Below are positions 1-9,136 of a stretch of DNA of 64,000 bases, one piece after another. Each line of letters starts with the position of its first letter. Position 1 is the stretch's first letter. Origin of the DNA: CBDUBH01 sp965365345 (lineage in GTDB: Bacteria > Bacteroidota > Ignavibacteria > Ignavibacteriales > SURF-24); assembly GCA_965365345.1 (NCBI GenBank), contig CBDUBH010000003.1:1-64000 (forward strand), written 5' to 3'. The notes under the pieces are model-generated. The model was not told the DNA's origin, made no database searches, and worked only from the letters and a program-made list of their open reading frames with translations. Position numbers and translations under genes: made by a program.

Positions 1-583
1 CGCCTGCGTAAATCAAAGAATATTTATTTACGTCAAGTTTTTTGTGCATAAAATCAGATGAAGCATCGCAAATCAAAGGAACATTTCCAACTTCGGGTTC
101 ATTTCTCCATTGGGTTCCGTAAATTGTATTGTTAGATGTAAAATGAACGTAAGCAGCTTCGGGATCTAATTTCAATTCACTTTGATTAGGAATTCTTGTA
201 AAATTTTCGCTTTCGGTAGTGCCCGCAATATTTACAGTTCCAACTCTTTTAGCTTCTTTGATCGCTTTTTTTGACCAAACGCCTGTTGAAATGTAATCTG
301 CTTTATTGATTGGAGGCATTAAATTCAACGGAATCATTGAAAATTGAAGTGTCGCGCCGCCTTGTAAAAACAAAATTTTGTAATCATCGCTGATTCCCAA
401 AAGTTTGCGCATGTTTTCATCAGCACCTTGAATTATCGCGTCAAAAGTTTTTGAACGGTGTGAAATTTCCATCACCGACATTCCCACGCCCGGTAATGAA
501 TATAAATTTTCCTGTGCTTCTTTTAAAACTTCTTCAGGAAGAATTGCCGGTCCGGCACTAAAGTTAAAAATTCTTTCTTGCAT
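1..583 (-). CDS. serC: Phosphoserine aminotransferase, 5' part (runs off the window start)
   Basis: Class V PLP-dependent aminotransferase that converts 3-phosphohydroxypyruvate and glutamate to O-phosphoserine in serine synthesis. The first ~194 residues are present; the C-terminal half, with the PLP lysine, lies outside the window. The N-terminus (MQERIFNFSAGPAILPEEVL) and the following MEISHRSK and FLQGGATLQF segments are typical of SerC. The ATG at 583-581 follows a good Shine-Dalgarno (AAAAGGAG). It is the last visible gene of a minus-strand run that begins with a DUF1015 gene and a helicase. The identity is secure; completeness of the gene cannot be judged. Confidence 0.93.
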   Translation of the reverse strand, partial: MQERIFNFSAGPAILPEEVLKEAQENLYSLPGVGMSVMEISHRSKTFDAIIQGADENMRKLLGISDDYKILFLQGGATLQFSMIPLNLMPPINKADYISTGVWSKKAIKEAKRVGTVNIAGTTESENFTRIPNQSELKLDPEAAYVHFTSNNTIYGTQWRNEPEVGNVPLICDASSDFMHKKLDVNKYSLIYAG

Positions 584-629
584 TAGAACCATCTCCTTTT
601 TTATGTAAATCGCTTACACAAATTTAAGG

Positions 630-3479
630 TTAAAATGGCAAATCTTCACTAATTTCTTTTGATATTTTTACGATTTTAAAAGATTCCGTAAATAAACTTG
701 CATTATAATGTTTTAACAGCTCACTTCCGGTTTTTTCAAGGTTAATTCTGAACATATTGTGGTTTTCATTATTCGGATCAAGAATATTGAAATTTCCGAA
801 ATAAATAATTCTGTTATCCAAAATTATGATCTTTTCAATTATTCCTTCAGAAAAAATGAATTTTATTCCGAGATTGCTCAAAACTTCAATAATTCCGGAA
901 ATATCAATATTTTGTTCTGTAGGCGGAGCCGTAATTATACCGATGTTTACATTTTTATTTCGTAATTCTTTAAAATGATCAAGATAATTTTTATTGATTT
1001 CATCGAGTGAAATTGTGGGTGCGTAAATTACAATTTCTTTTATGTTATTTAAAGATTCAAATCGGTAAGATTCAACAAAACTTTTTTCATTTAAATAAAG
1101 AAGCGGCTTTTTCAAATATTCAAGCGCGCCGTTATCAAAATTCATTTCAGTTTCTTTTAAGAATGAAGATGAATCAAGAACTTCAAAATTTTCGGATGCA
1201 TTTTTTGTAATTGTGCTAAGCAGTTTTATAATTGAATTATTTAAAATTGCGATGTTTGCCAAAAGATGTTTACGGTTTACAACAACAATCATTTTTTTAT
1301 AAGTTTTGGAAACCGCAAAATTGAAATAATGTTTGTAAAGATCATCAGAAACTTTTTTGCTTAAAGGAGATGAATTTGAATTTTTTCCTTCGGCAATATC
1401 AAGAATTAAAACATCGGATAAATTAACCGCGCAATTTTCAGGGAATTCAACAGTAATTTTGTTTGTAAGATTATAATCAGAAACCAGTTTCGAAATTAAA
1501 TTTGCCTGCGCTTTGTGTAAAGTAAAAATGCAAATGCTGTTTACATTAGGATTTCCGGCATATTTTTGCGCCTGTTCCAAAGTTATAACCGCATTATGAA
1601 AATTAAATTGATTATGATCTTCATCAACAAAATTAAAAGGATCAATTGAAGATGTATCAATTAAAGTAACCGGTTTTTCGCCCGGCAAAAAATTATCTGC
1701 GGAAATAAAATTCGTTAATCTTTTTTCGTAAAAACAATTATTTAAAATTTCGGTAATTGCTTCGCTGTATTTTTTTTGCCGGCGTAAAGTTGCAACCCTG
1801 AAATCCAAAACAACTTTATTTGTGGTTTCATCGTAAATATTTAATAGCTCAAAAATATTTCTTTTGATCCAGGTTCTAACATGTTCGTTTGCTTCGGCAA
1901 AAACTTGCGGCTTTTGAAGTTGAAAATCGCCAATCACAATAATTTTCTTTTTGGCAAAAGTTCCGGCAAAAAGAATTTTGGGCAAAATTGCAGCCGAAGC
2001 TTCATCAATAATTATTACATCAAATTCTTTACTTTGCAGATCGCCTGAAAGATGAAATCCGTTAATGTTTGCGCCAATTATTTTCGCTTCCTGAATCGCA
2101 ACTTTTTCAATTTCCTTTACTTCATTTTCAAGTTTGGAAATATCGTAACGCAAATGTTTCAATCTTCCGTTTAAATCATTTAATTTTGCCTGGATCAAAT
2201 GATTTTCTTCAAGCGGTTCATCTTTATATTTTTCGGTAAAACTTTTTATCTTCGCGGTAATTTCGGAAATATCTTTTTGAACTGTTTCAAGTTCTGTTTT
2301 GTGAAGCTGTAAAGTTTTTTCTTTTTCGATCTTTAATTTTTGAATTTCTTCTTTTTTATTTTTAAGCGAAACTAAAATTTCTTTTATTTTTTCAGGCGCT
2401 TGAATTCTTTTTAAAACTCTTGAAACCGGACTTAATTTTTCGGATGATTTTAATTCTTCATTTTTTTGAATTTCTTCTTTTTTTGTTTGATCAAGATTTT
2501 CCGAAATATTTTTCAATTCATCTGAAACGGATTTAAATCTTGATTGAATTGAAGAAAGCTGTTCCTGATAAATTTTATGATTTTCAAACTGCTTTTGAAG
2601 TTCGTTTGAATCTGAAATCTGTATTTGAACTTTTTTTATTTCATCATTTACTTCTTTAACTTTTTCCTGTTTCTTATTTATCGCTTCAATTCGAGGTTCT
2701 GATTTTGCCTGAATAACTTTTTCGCGGTTAACAAATTCGCGGAGATCTTTATTAAGAATAATTCCGGAGCGATAAATTCCGCCGTTTGTAAGATCACGGT
2801 TTATTTTTCCGAAATGCGAAAGATATTCCGAAAAAGTTTTATCAACAGTTTCGGTGGAATTTGTTAAAAGTAGAATTGAATCGTGCGATCTTAAAAGATT
2901 ATCCATTAAATGAATAAGCATCGCGGTTTTTCCGGTTCCGGGCATTGCCCAAATAAATGAACAATCGGTGCCGAGCGAGTGTTGAATGCATTCAAGCTGA
3001 TATTCATCAAGATTTGCATTAACTTGAATTGAAGTATCTTTACGCGGATTTATAGAATAAACGCCAAAGAGCTTTGAAAGAAGATCTTCATTTAAGATTT
3101 TATCCCTATCCAGAATTTTGTTTAAAGCTGATTTAAGATTTAACTCATTATAAATTGGATCGAAAACCAAAAAGAATTGATGAAGATTTTCACCTAATTC
3201 TTCCTTTTCTATCGCAAGAGTTAAATTTAATCCTTTTGAATCAAGAATAACGCCTTTAAAAACTTTATCATTATGATTTATTTCGAATAAAGTATTTTCC
3301 TTAAATTCGATTACGTCATCAAGTTCAAAATCGTAAACAAAATTTTCTTCTATTTTTTCAATAAATTTTCCGTTTTTTACGGAAATTTTATGAACGGGAT
3401 TTTCACTTTTGATTGTTGAAATTTCAATATCAAGTGCATCAATAGATCTTTCAATCAAAGCTCTTAGTTCGGCTTGCAT
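630..3479 (-). CDS. UPF1-like SF1 helicase-family protein with coiled-coil insert and PLD-like C-terminus
   Basis: 949 residues. Visible parts in order: N-terminal region (1-150); Q-motif-like stretch (156-169); Walker A MPGTGKT (179-185); long coiled-coil insert (about 255-465); Walker B IIIDEAS (489-495); motif III GDFQLQKP (517-524); an LRRQKKYSEAI...FYEKRL stretch like motif IV (about 565-588). The usual motif VI arginine appears as Lys725 in a NFAVSKTYKK context, and motif V lacks the usual QG-x-E. Residues about 810-900 resemble a phospholipase D domain with an HKD-like I881-x-K-x4-D888-x6-G895-N-x-N, so the catalytic His is Ile. Nucleotide binding looks likely; strand separation and PLD catalysis look doubtful. 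It sits between a DUF1015 gene and serC on the same strand. The cellular role is unknown to me. Confidence 0.8.
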   Translation of the reverse strand: MQAELRALIERSIDALDIEISTIKSENPVHKISVKNGKFIEKIEENFVYDFELDDVIEFKENTLFEINHNDKVFKGVILDSKGLNLTLAIEKEELGENLHQFFLVFDPIYNELNLKSALNKILDRDKILNEDLLSKLFGVYSINPRKDTSIQVNANLDEYQLECIQHSLGTDCSFIWAMPGTGKTAMLIHLMDNLLRSHDSILLLTNSTETVDKTFSEYLSHFGKINRDLTNGGIYRSGIILNKDLREFVNREKVIQAKSEPRIEAINKKQEKVKEVNDEIKKVQIQISDSNELQKQFENHKIYQEQLSSIQSRFKSVSDELKNISENLDQTKKEEIQKNEELKSSEKLSPVSRVLKRIQAPEKIKEILVSLKNKKEEIQKLKIEKEKTLQLHKTELETVQKDISEITAKIKSFTEKYKDEPLEENHLIQAKLNDLNGRLKHLRYDISKLENEVKEIEKVAIQEAKIIGANINGFHLSGDLQSKEFDVIIIDEASAAILPKILFAGTFAKKKIIVIGDFQLQKPQVFAEANEHVRTWIKRNIFELLNIYDETTNKVVLDFRVATLRRQKKYSEAITEILNNCFYEKRLTNFISADNFLPGEKPVTLIDTSSIDPFNFVDEDHNQFNFHNAVITLEQAQKYAGNPNVNSICIFTLHKAQANLISKLVSDYNLTNKITVEFPENCAVNLSDVLILDIAEGKNSNSSPLSKKVSDDLYKHYFNFAVSKTYKKMIVVVNRKHLLANIAILNNSIIKLLSTITKNASENFEVLDSSSFLKETEMNFDNGALEYLKKPLLYLNEKSFVESYRFESLNNIKEIVIYAPTISLDEINKNYLDHFKELRNKNVNIGIITAPPTEQNIDISGIIEVLSNLGIKFIFSEGIIEKIIILDNRIIYFGNFNILDPNNENHNMFRINLEKTGSELLKHYNASLFTESFKIVKISKEISEDLPF

Positions 3480-3506
3480 ATACTTTCCGGATTTTGACCA
3501 AATAAG

Positions 3507-4742
3507 TTAGATTAAATGTACAAGCAAACCATCTCTTAATTTGGGTTCAAACCAGGTTGATTTCGGCGGCATAATTTCGCCGGCATCGGAAATTTGCATA
3601 AGTTCATCAACTGAAACCGGATACATAGAAAATGCAACTTTCGCTTTGCCTGAATCAACAAGATGTTCGAGTTCTTTTGTGCCCCTTATTCCCCCAATAA
3701 AATCAATCTTTTTGCTTGTACGAGGATCATCAATTCCAAGTACGGGATTAAGCAAATAATTTTGCAAAATGCTTACATCCAGATTATCACCTATATTATC
3801 GGATGTTTTCACATTATTGTTAGCAGTTAAAGTGTACCATTTTTTATTTAAGTACATCGAAACTTTTCTTTTATCTGCCGGCTCTTTAATTCCGTTTTCT
3901 TCAACATCAAAATTTTCTTTAACTTTGCTGAAAAATTCTTCTTCCGAAAATCCGTTCAATTCAAAAACAACTCTGTTATAAGGAAGAATTTTTAATTGTT
4001 CACCCGGAAAAAGCACAGCCAAAAAGAAATTGTATTCTTCATCGCCGTTATGATCTTTATTTTGCTCCATTTTTACTTTTTGAGCGCGCGCCGCACTTGC
4101 AGCACGATGATGACCGTCAGCTATATATATATTTGAAATCTGACCAATTTCGGAAATAATTTTTGAATTATTTTCATCAGGCATGATCCAAATTGTATGT
4201 TGAACTCCATCAGGTGCGGTAAAATCGTATAAAGGTTCTTTTTCAGCTTTAACTTTTTCAACAATTTCATTAACTGCGGCAATTCCTTTATAAGTTAAAA
4301 AAACCGGACCGGTTTGCGCATTTGTAGTTGTAATGTGTTTTGTTCTGTCGTCTTCTTTTTCTTTTCTTGTTTTTTCGTGCTTCAAAACTACGTTATTGTT
4401 GTAATCATCAACAGAAAAAGTTGCGGCGATTCCGGTTTGCTCCTGATTTCCCATAACCAATTTATAAATATAAAAATAAGGTTTTTCATCAGTTAAAAGC
4501 GGAGCTTCGGCTTTAATTCTTTCCAAATTTTCTTTTGCGCGGGCGTAAACTTCATCACTGTAATGATCAATATTTTTATCAAGTTCAATTTCGGCGCGTG
4601 TAATTCTTAAATAAGAAAAAGGATTTCCTTGTGCCAATTCTGCGGCTTCTTCGGTATTTACTACATCATAAGGAACACTTGCAACTTTGTCAGCAACTTC
4701 GGGCGCGGGTCTTAACGCTTTGAAAGGTCTAATAACAGCCAT
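3507..4742 (-). CDS. DUF1015 family protein
   Basis: 411 residues of the widespread uncharacterised DUF1015 (COG4198) family, recognisable by the N-terminal RPFKALRPAPE...VASVPYDVV pattern and a central IADGHHR box (209-213 is DGHHR). That box resembles the one in ParB/sulfiredoxin-fold proteins, some of which are free-serine kinases. Together with serC on the same strand this makes a link to serine metabolism a reasonable inference, but it is not proven. It is the first gene of the minus-strand run, 27 bases upstream of the helicase. No signal peptide or membrane segment is visible. Confidence 0.88.
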   Translation of the reverse strand: MAVIRPFKALRPAPEVADKVASVPYDVVNTEEAAELAQGNPFSYLRITRAEIELDKNIDHYSDEVYARAKENLERIKAEAPLLTDEKPYFYIYKLVMGNQEQTGIAATFSVDDYNNNVVLKHEKTRKEKEDDRTKHITTTNAQTGPVFLTYKGIAAVNEIVEKVKAEKEPLYDFTAPDGVQHTIWIMPDENNSKIISEIGQISNIYIADGHHRAASAARAQKVKMEQNKDHNGDEEYNFFLAVLFPGEQLKILPYNRVVFELNGFSEEEFFSKVKENFDVEENGIKEPADKRKVSMYLNKKWYTLTANNNVKTSDNIGDNLDVSILQNYLLNPVLGIDDPRTSKKIDFIGGIRGTKELEHLVDSGKAKVAFSMYPVSVDELMQISDAGEIMPPKSTWFEPKLRDGLLVHLI

Positions 4743-5125
4743 TATCTTCCTCCATTTTATTAAAAATTTTTATGCTGTAAAATAAGGAAAAAGATTCAAA
4801 GATTAAAAGATATAAAGATTGAAAGATTAGAATGTCATTGCGAGACGTAGACGAAGCAATCTCTCTTATTTGTCATATCTCTCGATAATTATCTGGATGA
4901 GAAATCTTTTTTGTCATTTCGGGCAAAGCGAGAGATCTTTGCATTTTAAAATTCCCCTTAATAAAGGGGGATTTAGGGGGTTGTTGCTGTATTGATAAAA
5001 AACAGAGATTGCTTCACTTCGCTCGCAATGACAAGTACAATTATCAACAAATAATTGACAATTAATTCTTACTTTTTCATTTTTCATTGTAAATTATACA
5101 TTATTCAAGCGATTAAATTTCTTTT
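4743..5125. repeat. Intergenic region filled with dispersed repeats
   Basis: Gene-free 383 bases between divergent genes. It holds an A/G-rich AGATT-type tract (about 4791-4830). A TGTCATTGCGAG...GAAGCAATCTCT unit (4833-4863) recurs inverted at 5004-5034 (AGAGATTGCTTC...GCAATGACA). A related TGTCATTTCGGG unit lies near 4912-4938, and a CCCCTTAATAAAGGGG unit with a GGATTTAGGGGG extension at 4951-4983. All have relatives elsewhere in the window. Promoters for the two flanking genes must lie here, but I cannot place them. Confidence 0.7.
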
Positions 5126-5449
5126 ATGAAAACACAAAATATTTTTTCTGAAATTCCTGATGATTTAAAAGATGAAATTTTTCAAAATCTTTTTGAAAAA
5201 GAAAATCTTAAAATCGAGCGGATAATTTCCAACGGACAAACTACTCCCGAAGATTTTTGGTACGATCAAAATCAAAATGAATTTGTAATTCTACTAAAAG
5301 GAAAAGCTAAAATCCTTTTTGAAATAGACCTTGAAGAAGTTGAATTAAATACCGGCGATTACATTTTAATTGAAGCGCGCAAAAAACATAAAGTAATTTT
5401 CACTTCAAAAAATGAAACAACAATTTGGCTCGCGGTTCATTTTGATTGA
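5126..5449 (+). CDS. Cupin-domain protein
   Basis: 107 residues forming a single small cupin barrel. The core NEFVILLKGKAKILFE...LNTGDYILIEARKKHKV gives cupin motif 1 in a degenerate form, and the GDY turn plus HKV supplies one likely metal-ligand His. There is no signal peptide, so it is probably cytoplasmic. Cupins of this size are found as metal-dependent enzymes or ligand-binding proteins; nothing here fixes the substrate. The gene stands alone, 76 bases ahead of a PspC gene on the same strand. Confidence 0.85.
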   Translation: MKTQNIFSEIPDDLKDEIFQNLFEKENLKIERIISNGQTTPEDFWYDQNQNEFVILLKGKAKILFEIDLEEVELNTGDYILIEARKKHKVIFTSKNETTIWLAVHFD

Positions 5450-5525
5450 AAACTTGATAAATATTTTGTAAATATAATTAAGCTGTTTATAACTATCTTT
5501 TTCATTTTTAATTTTAATTATAATT

Positions 5526-5720
5526 ATGACTTTAAGAAGATCACGAACAAACAAAATGATAGCCGGAGTTTGCGGCGGCTTGGCTGAAATGCTGAACATC
5601 GATGTTACAATTGTAAGAATTGCTTATGTTTTGATTTCAATTTTCAGTGCGGCTTTTCCGGGAATTTTAGTTTATATAATTTTGTGGATCGTAATTCCCG
5701 AACGCGGCTACGATGAGTAA
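5526..5720 (+). CDS. PspC-domain membrane protein
   Basis: 64 residues, about the length of a lone PspC domain. The RSRTNKMIAGVCGGLAE start and a C-terminal hydrophobic helix (ILVYIILWIVIPE) are the family signature. PspC domains are inner-membrane proteins linked to phage-shock-type envelope stress responses; lone copies like this one have unknown partners. No pspA or pspF is visible nearby. Confidence 0.9.
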   Translation: MTLRRSRTNKMIAGVCGGLAEMLNIDVTIVRIAYVLISIFSAAFPGILVYIILWIVIPERGYDE

Positions 5721-5816
5721 ATTCCGTTTGTAAAAAATTGTAATTTATCAAATCAAAAATTCATTTGCTTTTGAATTTTATTTACTTTTAAATTGTAAAA
5801 TAAATTCGATGGCAAT

Positions 5817-7679
5817 ATGAAATATTTTAAAATTTTTCCTTTATTTTTTCTGATTTCCTTTTCTCAAATTTCCGCACAGCAAGATTCTTCCGAAGTGATC
5901 TTTAAATTTAATTCCGCCGAAGCAAAATCAGTAGCGATTGCAGGAAGTTTTAATAATTGGACTCCGGCATTTCATCCTTTAAAAAAGATTGATGAAAATT
6001 CGTGGCAGCTTAAAACAAAATTAGCCGATGGATATTATTATTACAAAATGGTTGTTGATGGAAATTGGATTCCTGATCCCGCAAATTCTGAAAAAGTAAA
6101 TGACGGCGGAACAAATTTTAATTCAATCTTGAAAGTCGGAAATCCGCCAATTCCAAAAAGAAAAACTTATTCAATTTCTTTCCCGAAAGAGAAATTTCCA
6201 AGACCGGTTTTAACTGATAACCCTGATTTTATTGATCTTTATTACGCAGCGTTAAATATGGCCTGGCAAAAAATCTCACACGGAACAAAACAAAACGGAT
6301 TTGTTGAAAATTATATGGATGAAGGATTCAGCGAACATATTTATCAATGGGACACAAACTTTATGGTCGCATTCGGAATGTATATGAATGATTTGCTGCC
6401 CGCAATTCAATCGCTTGATAATTTTTACCGCAAACAAAGAAATGACGGCTACATTCAAAGAGTTTACTGGGAAACTAACGGCGAAATTGCGCACGAGCCA
6501 ACAAAAGAAGAACCGATGGTAAATCCGCCGCTTTTCGCCTGGATGGAATTAAAATATTATAAACTTACAGCTGATAGTTCACGCTTAAAAAAAGCTCTTC
6601 CGGTTTTGATAAAATACTTTGTTTGGATTGAAGAAAATTGCAAAACTGAATTCAGCAAAAATTTATATTACACTTCTGAACTCGGCAGCGGAATGGATAA
6701 TACTCCGCGAATTAACGCAGCACAAACTGCATGGATAGATTTTTCTTCCCAGCAGGCGCTTGCAGCAAAATGTATTTCGCAAATAGCAAAAATTGTTGGC
6801 GATGAAAAAACCGATGCCGGTTTTCAATATCATTATAAAAGAATAAAAAATGACATCAACAAAATTTTGTGGAATGAAAACAAAGAATTTTATTTTGATC
6901 TAACCAGAAATGATACGCTTGCAAATACAAAACACATCGGCGCATTCTGGTCTTTACTTTCCGAAGTGGCAAATGATGATCAAGCAAAAGGATTAATTAA
7001 ACATTTAAAAAATCCAAATGAATTTTGGAGAAATCATTTAGTGCCAACTCTTTCAGCTGATGATCCGCATTTTGATCCGAAAGGACATTATTGGCTTGGA
7101 AGTGTTTGGGCTCCGACAAATTATATGGTTGTAAAAGGTTTGGAAAAATATGGTTACGAAAATATTGCTGATGAAATCGCTATGAATCATATTCAAAATA
7201 TGAGCTGGATTTACAAATATTTTACTCCGCAAGAAAATCAAATTGCTTATGAAGAAAGATATTCAGATGGCTACAAAACAATTTGGGAATGCTATTCATC
7301 TGAATTTAAATCGCCGGCAACCCGTTGGGATAATACATTTTTATCGCGTCAGGATTTTGTCGGCTGGTCAGGATTAGGACCAATCGCAATGTTGATCGAA
7401 AATATTTTAGGGGTGGAATTAAATGGCGCTGAAAATAAAATAGTTTGGAGATTGCACAGAAAAGACAAACACGGAATTGAAAATATTAATTTTAAAAATG
7501 AAAAAATTAGTTTAGTAGCAAATCCAAAATCAGAAAATCAATTTGAAATAAAAGTTATTTCAGAAAATCCATTTATTCTTGAAATTATAAAAGAAGGAAA
7601 AACTAAATCATTTAATTTGCCTTTGAATAATGCCAGGAAAATTTCCGGAGGCAAATTTGAAAGCGTGATATTATTATAA
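5817..7679 (+). CDS. Secreted glycoside hydrolase: CBM48 plus MGH1/GH63-like (alpha/alpha)6 domain
   Basis: 620 residues. A signal peptide (1-20, ending QISA-QQ) is followed by a CBM48/AMPK-type glycogen-binding module (about 25-107: VAIAGSFNNWTP, DGYYYYKMVVDGNW, DP). A six-hairpin glycosidase domain of the GH63/trehalase-like clan covers about 130-560. Candidate acid is Asp294 in a GSGMDNTPR motif and candidate base is Glu491 in TIWECYSSE; GHYWLGSVWAPTNYMV and GWSGLGPIAMLIE are clan landmarks. Export and the starch-binding-type module suggest action on an alpha-glucan or alpha-glycoside outside the cytoplasm. The exact substrate cannot be read from sequence. Confidence 0.85.
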   Translation: MKYFKIFPLFFLISFSQISAQQDSSEVIFKFNSAEAKSVAIAGSFNNWTPAFHPLKKIDENSWQLKTKLADGYYYYKMVVDGNWIPDPANSEKVNDGGTNFNSILKVGNPPIPKRKTYSISFPKEKFPRPVLTDNPDFIDLYYAALNMAWQKISHGTKQNGFVENYMDEGFSEHIYQWDTNFMVAFGMYMNDLLPAIQSLDNFYRKQRNDGYIQRVYWETNGEIAHEPTKEEPMVNPPLFAWMELKYYKLTADSSRLKKALPVLIKYFVWIEENCKTEFSKNLYYTSELGSGMDNTPRINAAQTAWIDFSSQQALAAKCISQIAKIVGDEKTDAGFQYHYKRIKNDINKILWNENKEFYFDLTRNDTLANTKHIGAFWSLLSEVANDDQAKGLIKHLKNPNEFWRNHLVPTLSADDPHFDPKGHYWLGSVWAPTNYMVVKGLEKYGYENIADEIAMNHIQNMSWIYKYFTPQENQIAYEERYSDGYKTIWECYSSEFKSPATRWDNTFLSRQDFVGWSGLGPIAMLIENILGVELNGAENKIVWRLHRKDKHGIENINFKNEKISLVANPKSENQFEIKVISENPFILEIIKEGKTKSFNLPLNNARKISGGKFESVILL

Positions 7680-7702
7680 TTAATTATAAATATTATTTTT
7701 TC

Positions 7703-7730
7703 GTAGGAATGTAGCATGCTACGTTCCTAC
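7703..7730. repeat. 28-bp near-perfect palindrome
   Basis: GTAGGAATGTAG and CTACGTTCCTAC flank a central CATG; the two halves match with a single mismatched pair. It lies 24 bases after the stop of the glycosidase gene. A hairpin role in 3' end formation is possible, but there is no clean T-run directly after it. The same family is not obvious elsewhere in the window. Confidence 0.7.
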
Positions 7731-7856
7731 ATTCATTATTTTATATTTCGCATTTAAAATTTATCCGGAGTTTTTCATTTTACTCTTTAATTTACGTTTC
7801 ACTATCATATCTTTAATTTTACTACATTTAAATATTTCCAAAATAATTTTTGTTAA

Positions 7857-9074
7857 ATGAATTTAGAAGAACTCCGGCAATTAAAAAATGAAAATGCGAA
7901 AAGGTTTTTGCACGAGCATTTACAAGATGATCCGCAAAAATTCGCTTTGAAATATTCATCAAGAAAAGATTTGCCGATTCGTGCGATTGCCGAGCAAATT
8001 AAAAATTTTAATAAAGCAAAACTGAAATTTCCTTCACTTTCAAATTTAAATTTGATTTATGAATCTGTTGCAGTTGAGCAATCTTCAAGTGAAATTGCCG
8101 CAAAGTTCAAAGCGAAATTATTTAAAGGAAAAAAAATAATTGATTTGACCGGCGGACTCGGAATTGATTCTATTTTCTTTTCGCAAAAATTTGCTGAAGT
8201 AATTTACTGCGAGCAAAAAGAAATTCTCTGCAAAATTTTCGAGCATAATTTAAATGAATTGAACATCAAAAATATTCAAATAAATTGCGGTAACTCAATT
8301 GAACATTTAAATTCATTTAAAGAAAATTATTTTGATTTAATTTATGTTGATCCCGCACGAAGGGATAAAACAAAAAGAATTATTTCGCTACAAAATTCAG
8401 CGCCTGATGTCGTTGAACTTCAAAATTTACTTTTACAAAAATCTCCAAAAGTTTTAATTAAAGCTTCACCGGCCCTTGAAATCGAAGAAGCAATAAAACA
8501 ATTAAAATTTGTTTCAAATATTTTTGTAGTTTCTATTGATAATGAATGCAAAGAAGTATTGATTTTATTGGATGAAAATCATTTTGAAGAAATTAGGATT
8601 AATGCCGTACTTTTAAATTCTAAAAATGATGAAGAAAGAATTTTTACAATAAATCATTCTGAGAAGTTCGGAAAAATAATTTCAGATAGTGTTGATAAAT
8701 ATTTTTACGAACCGGATTCCGCAATTATAAAATCAAGACTGACCTATAAAATTGCGACTGAAATGAATATGAAATTTATAAACAGTAGCGTTGATTTTTT
8801 AACTTCGAAAATATTAATGGAGGATTTCCCGGGAAGGATTTTCAAAGTTTCCGAAGTTCAAAACTACAACGCAAAGAAATTAAAACAATTTTTTAAAGAA
8901 AATAAAATTACAAAAGCAAATATTTCTCGCCGGGAATTTCCGCTTTCACCCGATGAAATAAAGACGAAATTTAATTTAAAGGATGGCGGCGACAATTATT
9001 TTTTCTTTACAAAAAATTTTAGCGGGGAATTAATTTTTGTGCGTTGTTTTAAAATTGCAAGATTATTAAACTAA
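7857..9074 (+). CDS. THUMP-like class I SAM-dependent methyltransferase
   Basis: 405 residues. A helical N-terminal segment (1-95) precedes a Rossmann methyltransferase core with motif I IIDLTGGLGIDSIFF (about 98-112) and a motif IV-like YVDPARRDKTKR. The C-terminal domain (about 310-405), with SRREFPLSPDEIKTKF and GGDNYFFFTKN, is the THUMP-like domain typical of a Bacteroidota-type methyltransferase family. The target is probably RNA by analogy with THUMP enzymes, but this is inference. The gene is monocistronic in appearance. Confidence 0.88.
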   Translation: MNLEELRQLKNENAKRFLHEHLQDDPQKFALKYSSRKDLPIRAIAEQIKNFNKAKLKFPSLSNLNLIYESVAVEQSSSEIAAKFKAKLFKGKKIIDLTGGLGIDSIFFSQKFAEVIYCEQKEILCKIFEHNLNELNIKNIQINCGNSIEHLNSFKENYFDLIYVDPARRDKTKRIISLQNSAPDVVELQNLLLQKSPKVLIKASPALEIEEAIKQLKFVSNIFVVSIDNECKEVLILLDENHFEEIRINAVLLNSKNDEERIFTINHSEKFGKIISDSVDKYFYEPDSAIIKSRLTYKIATEMNMKFINSSVDFLTSKILMEDFPGRIFKVSEVQNYNAKKLKQFFKENKITKANISRREFPLSPDEIKTKFNLKDGGDNYFFFTKNFSGELIFVRCFKIARLLN

Positions 9075-9136
9075 ATAACTGTAAAATGATTAGTGTAAAG
9101 ACGGAATTCATCTCGACTAATCTTTAAAAATGATAT

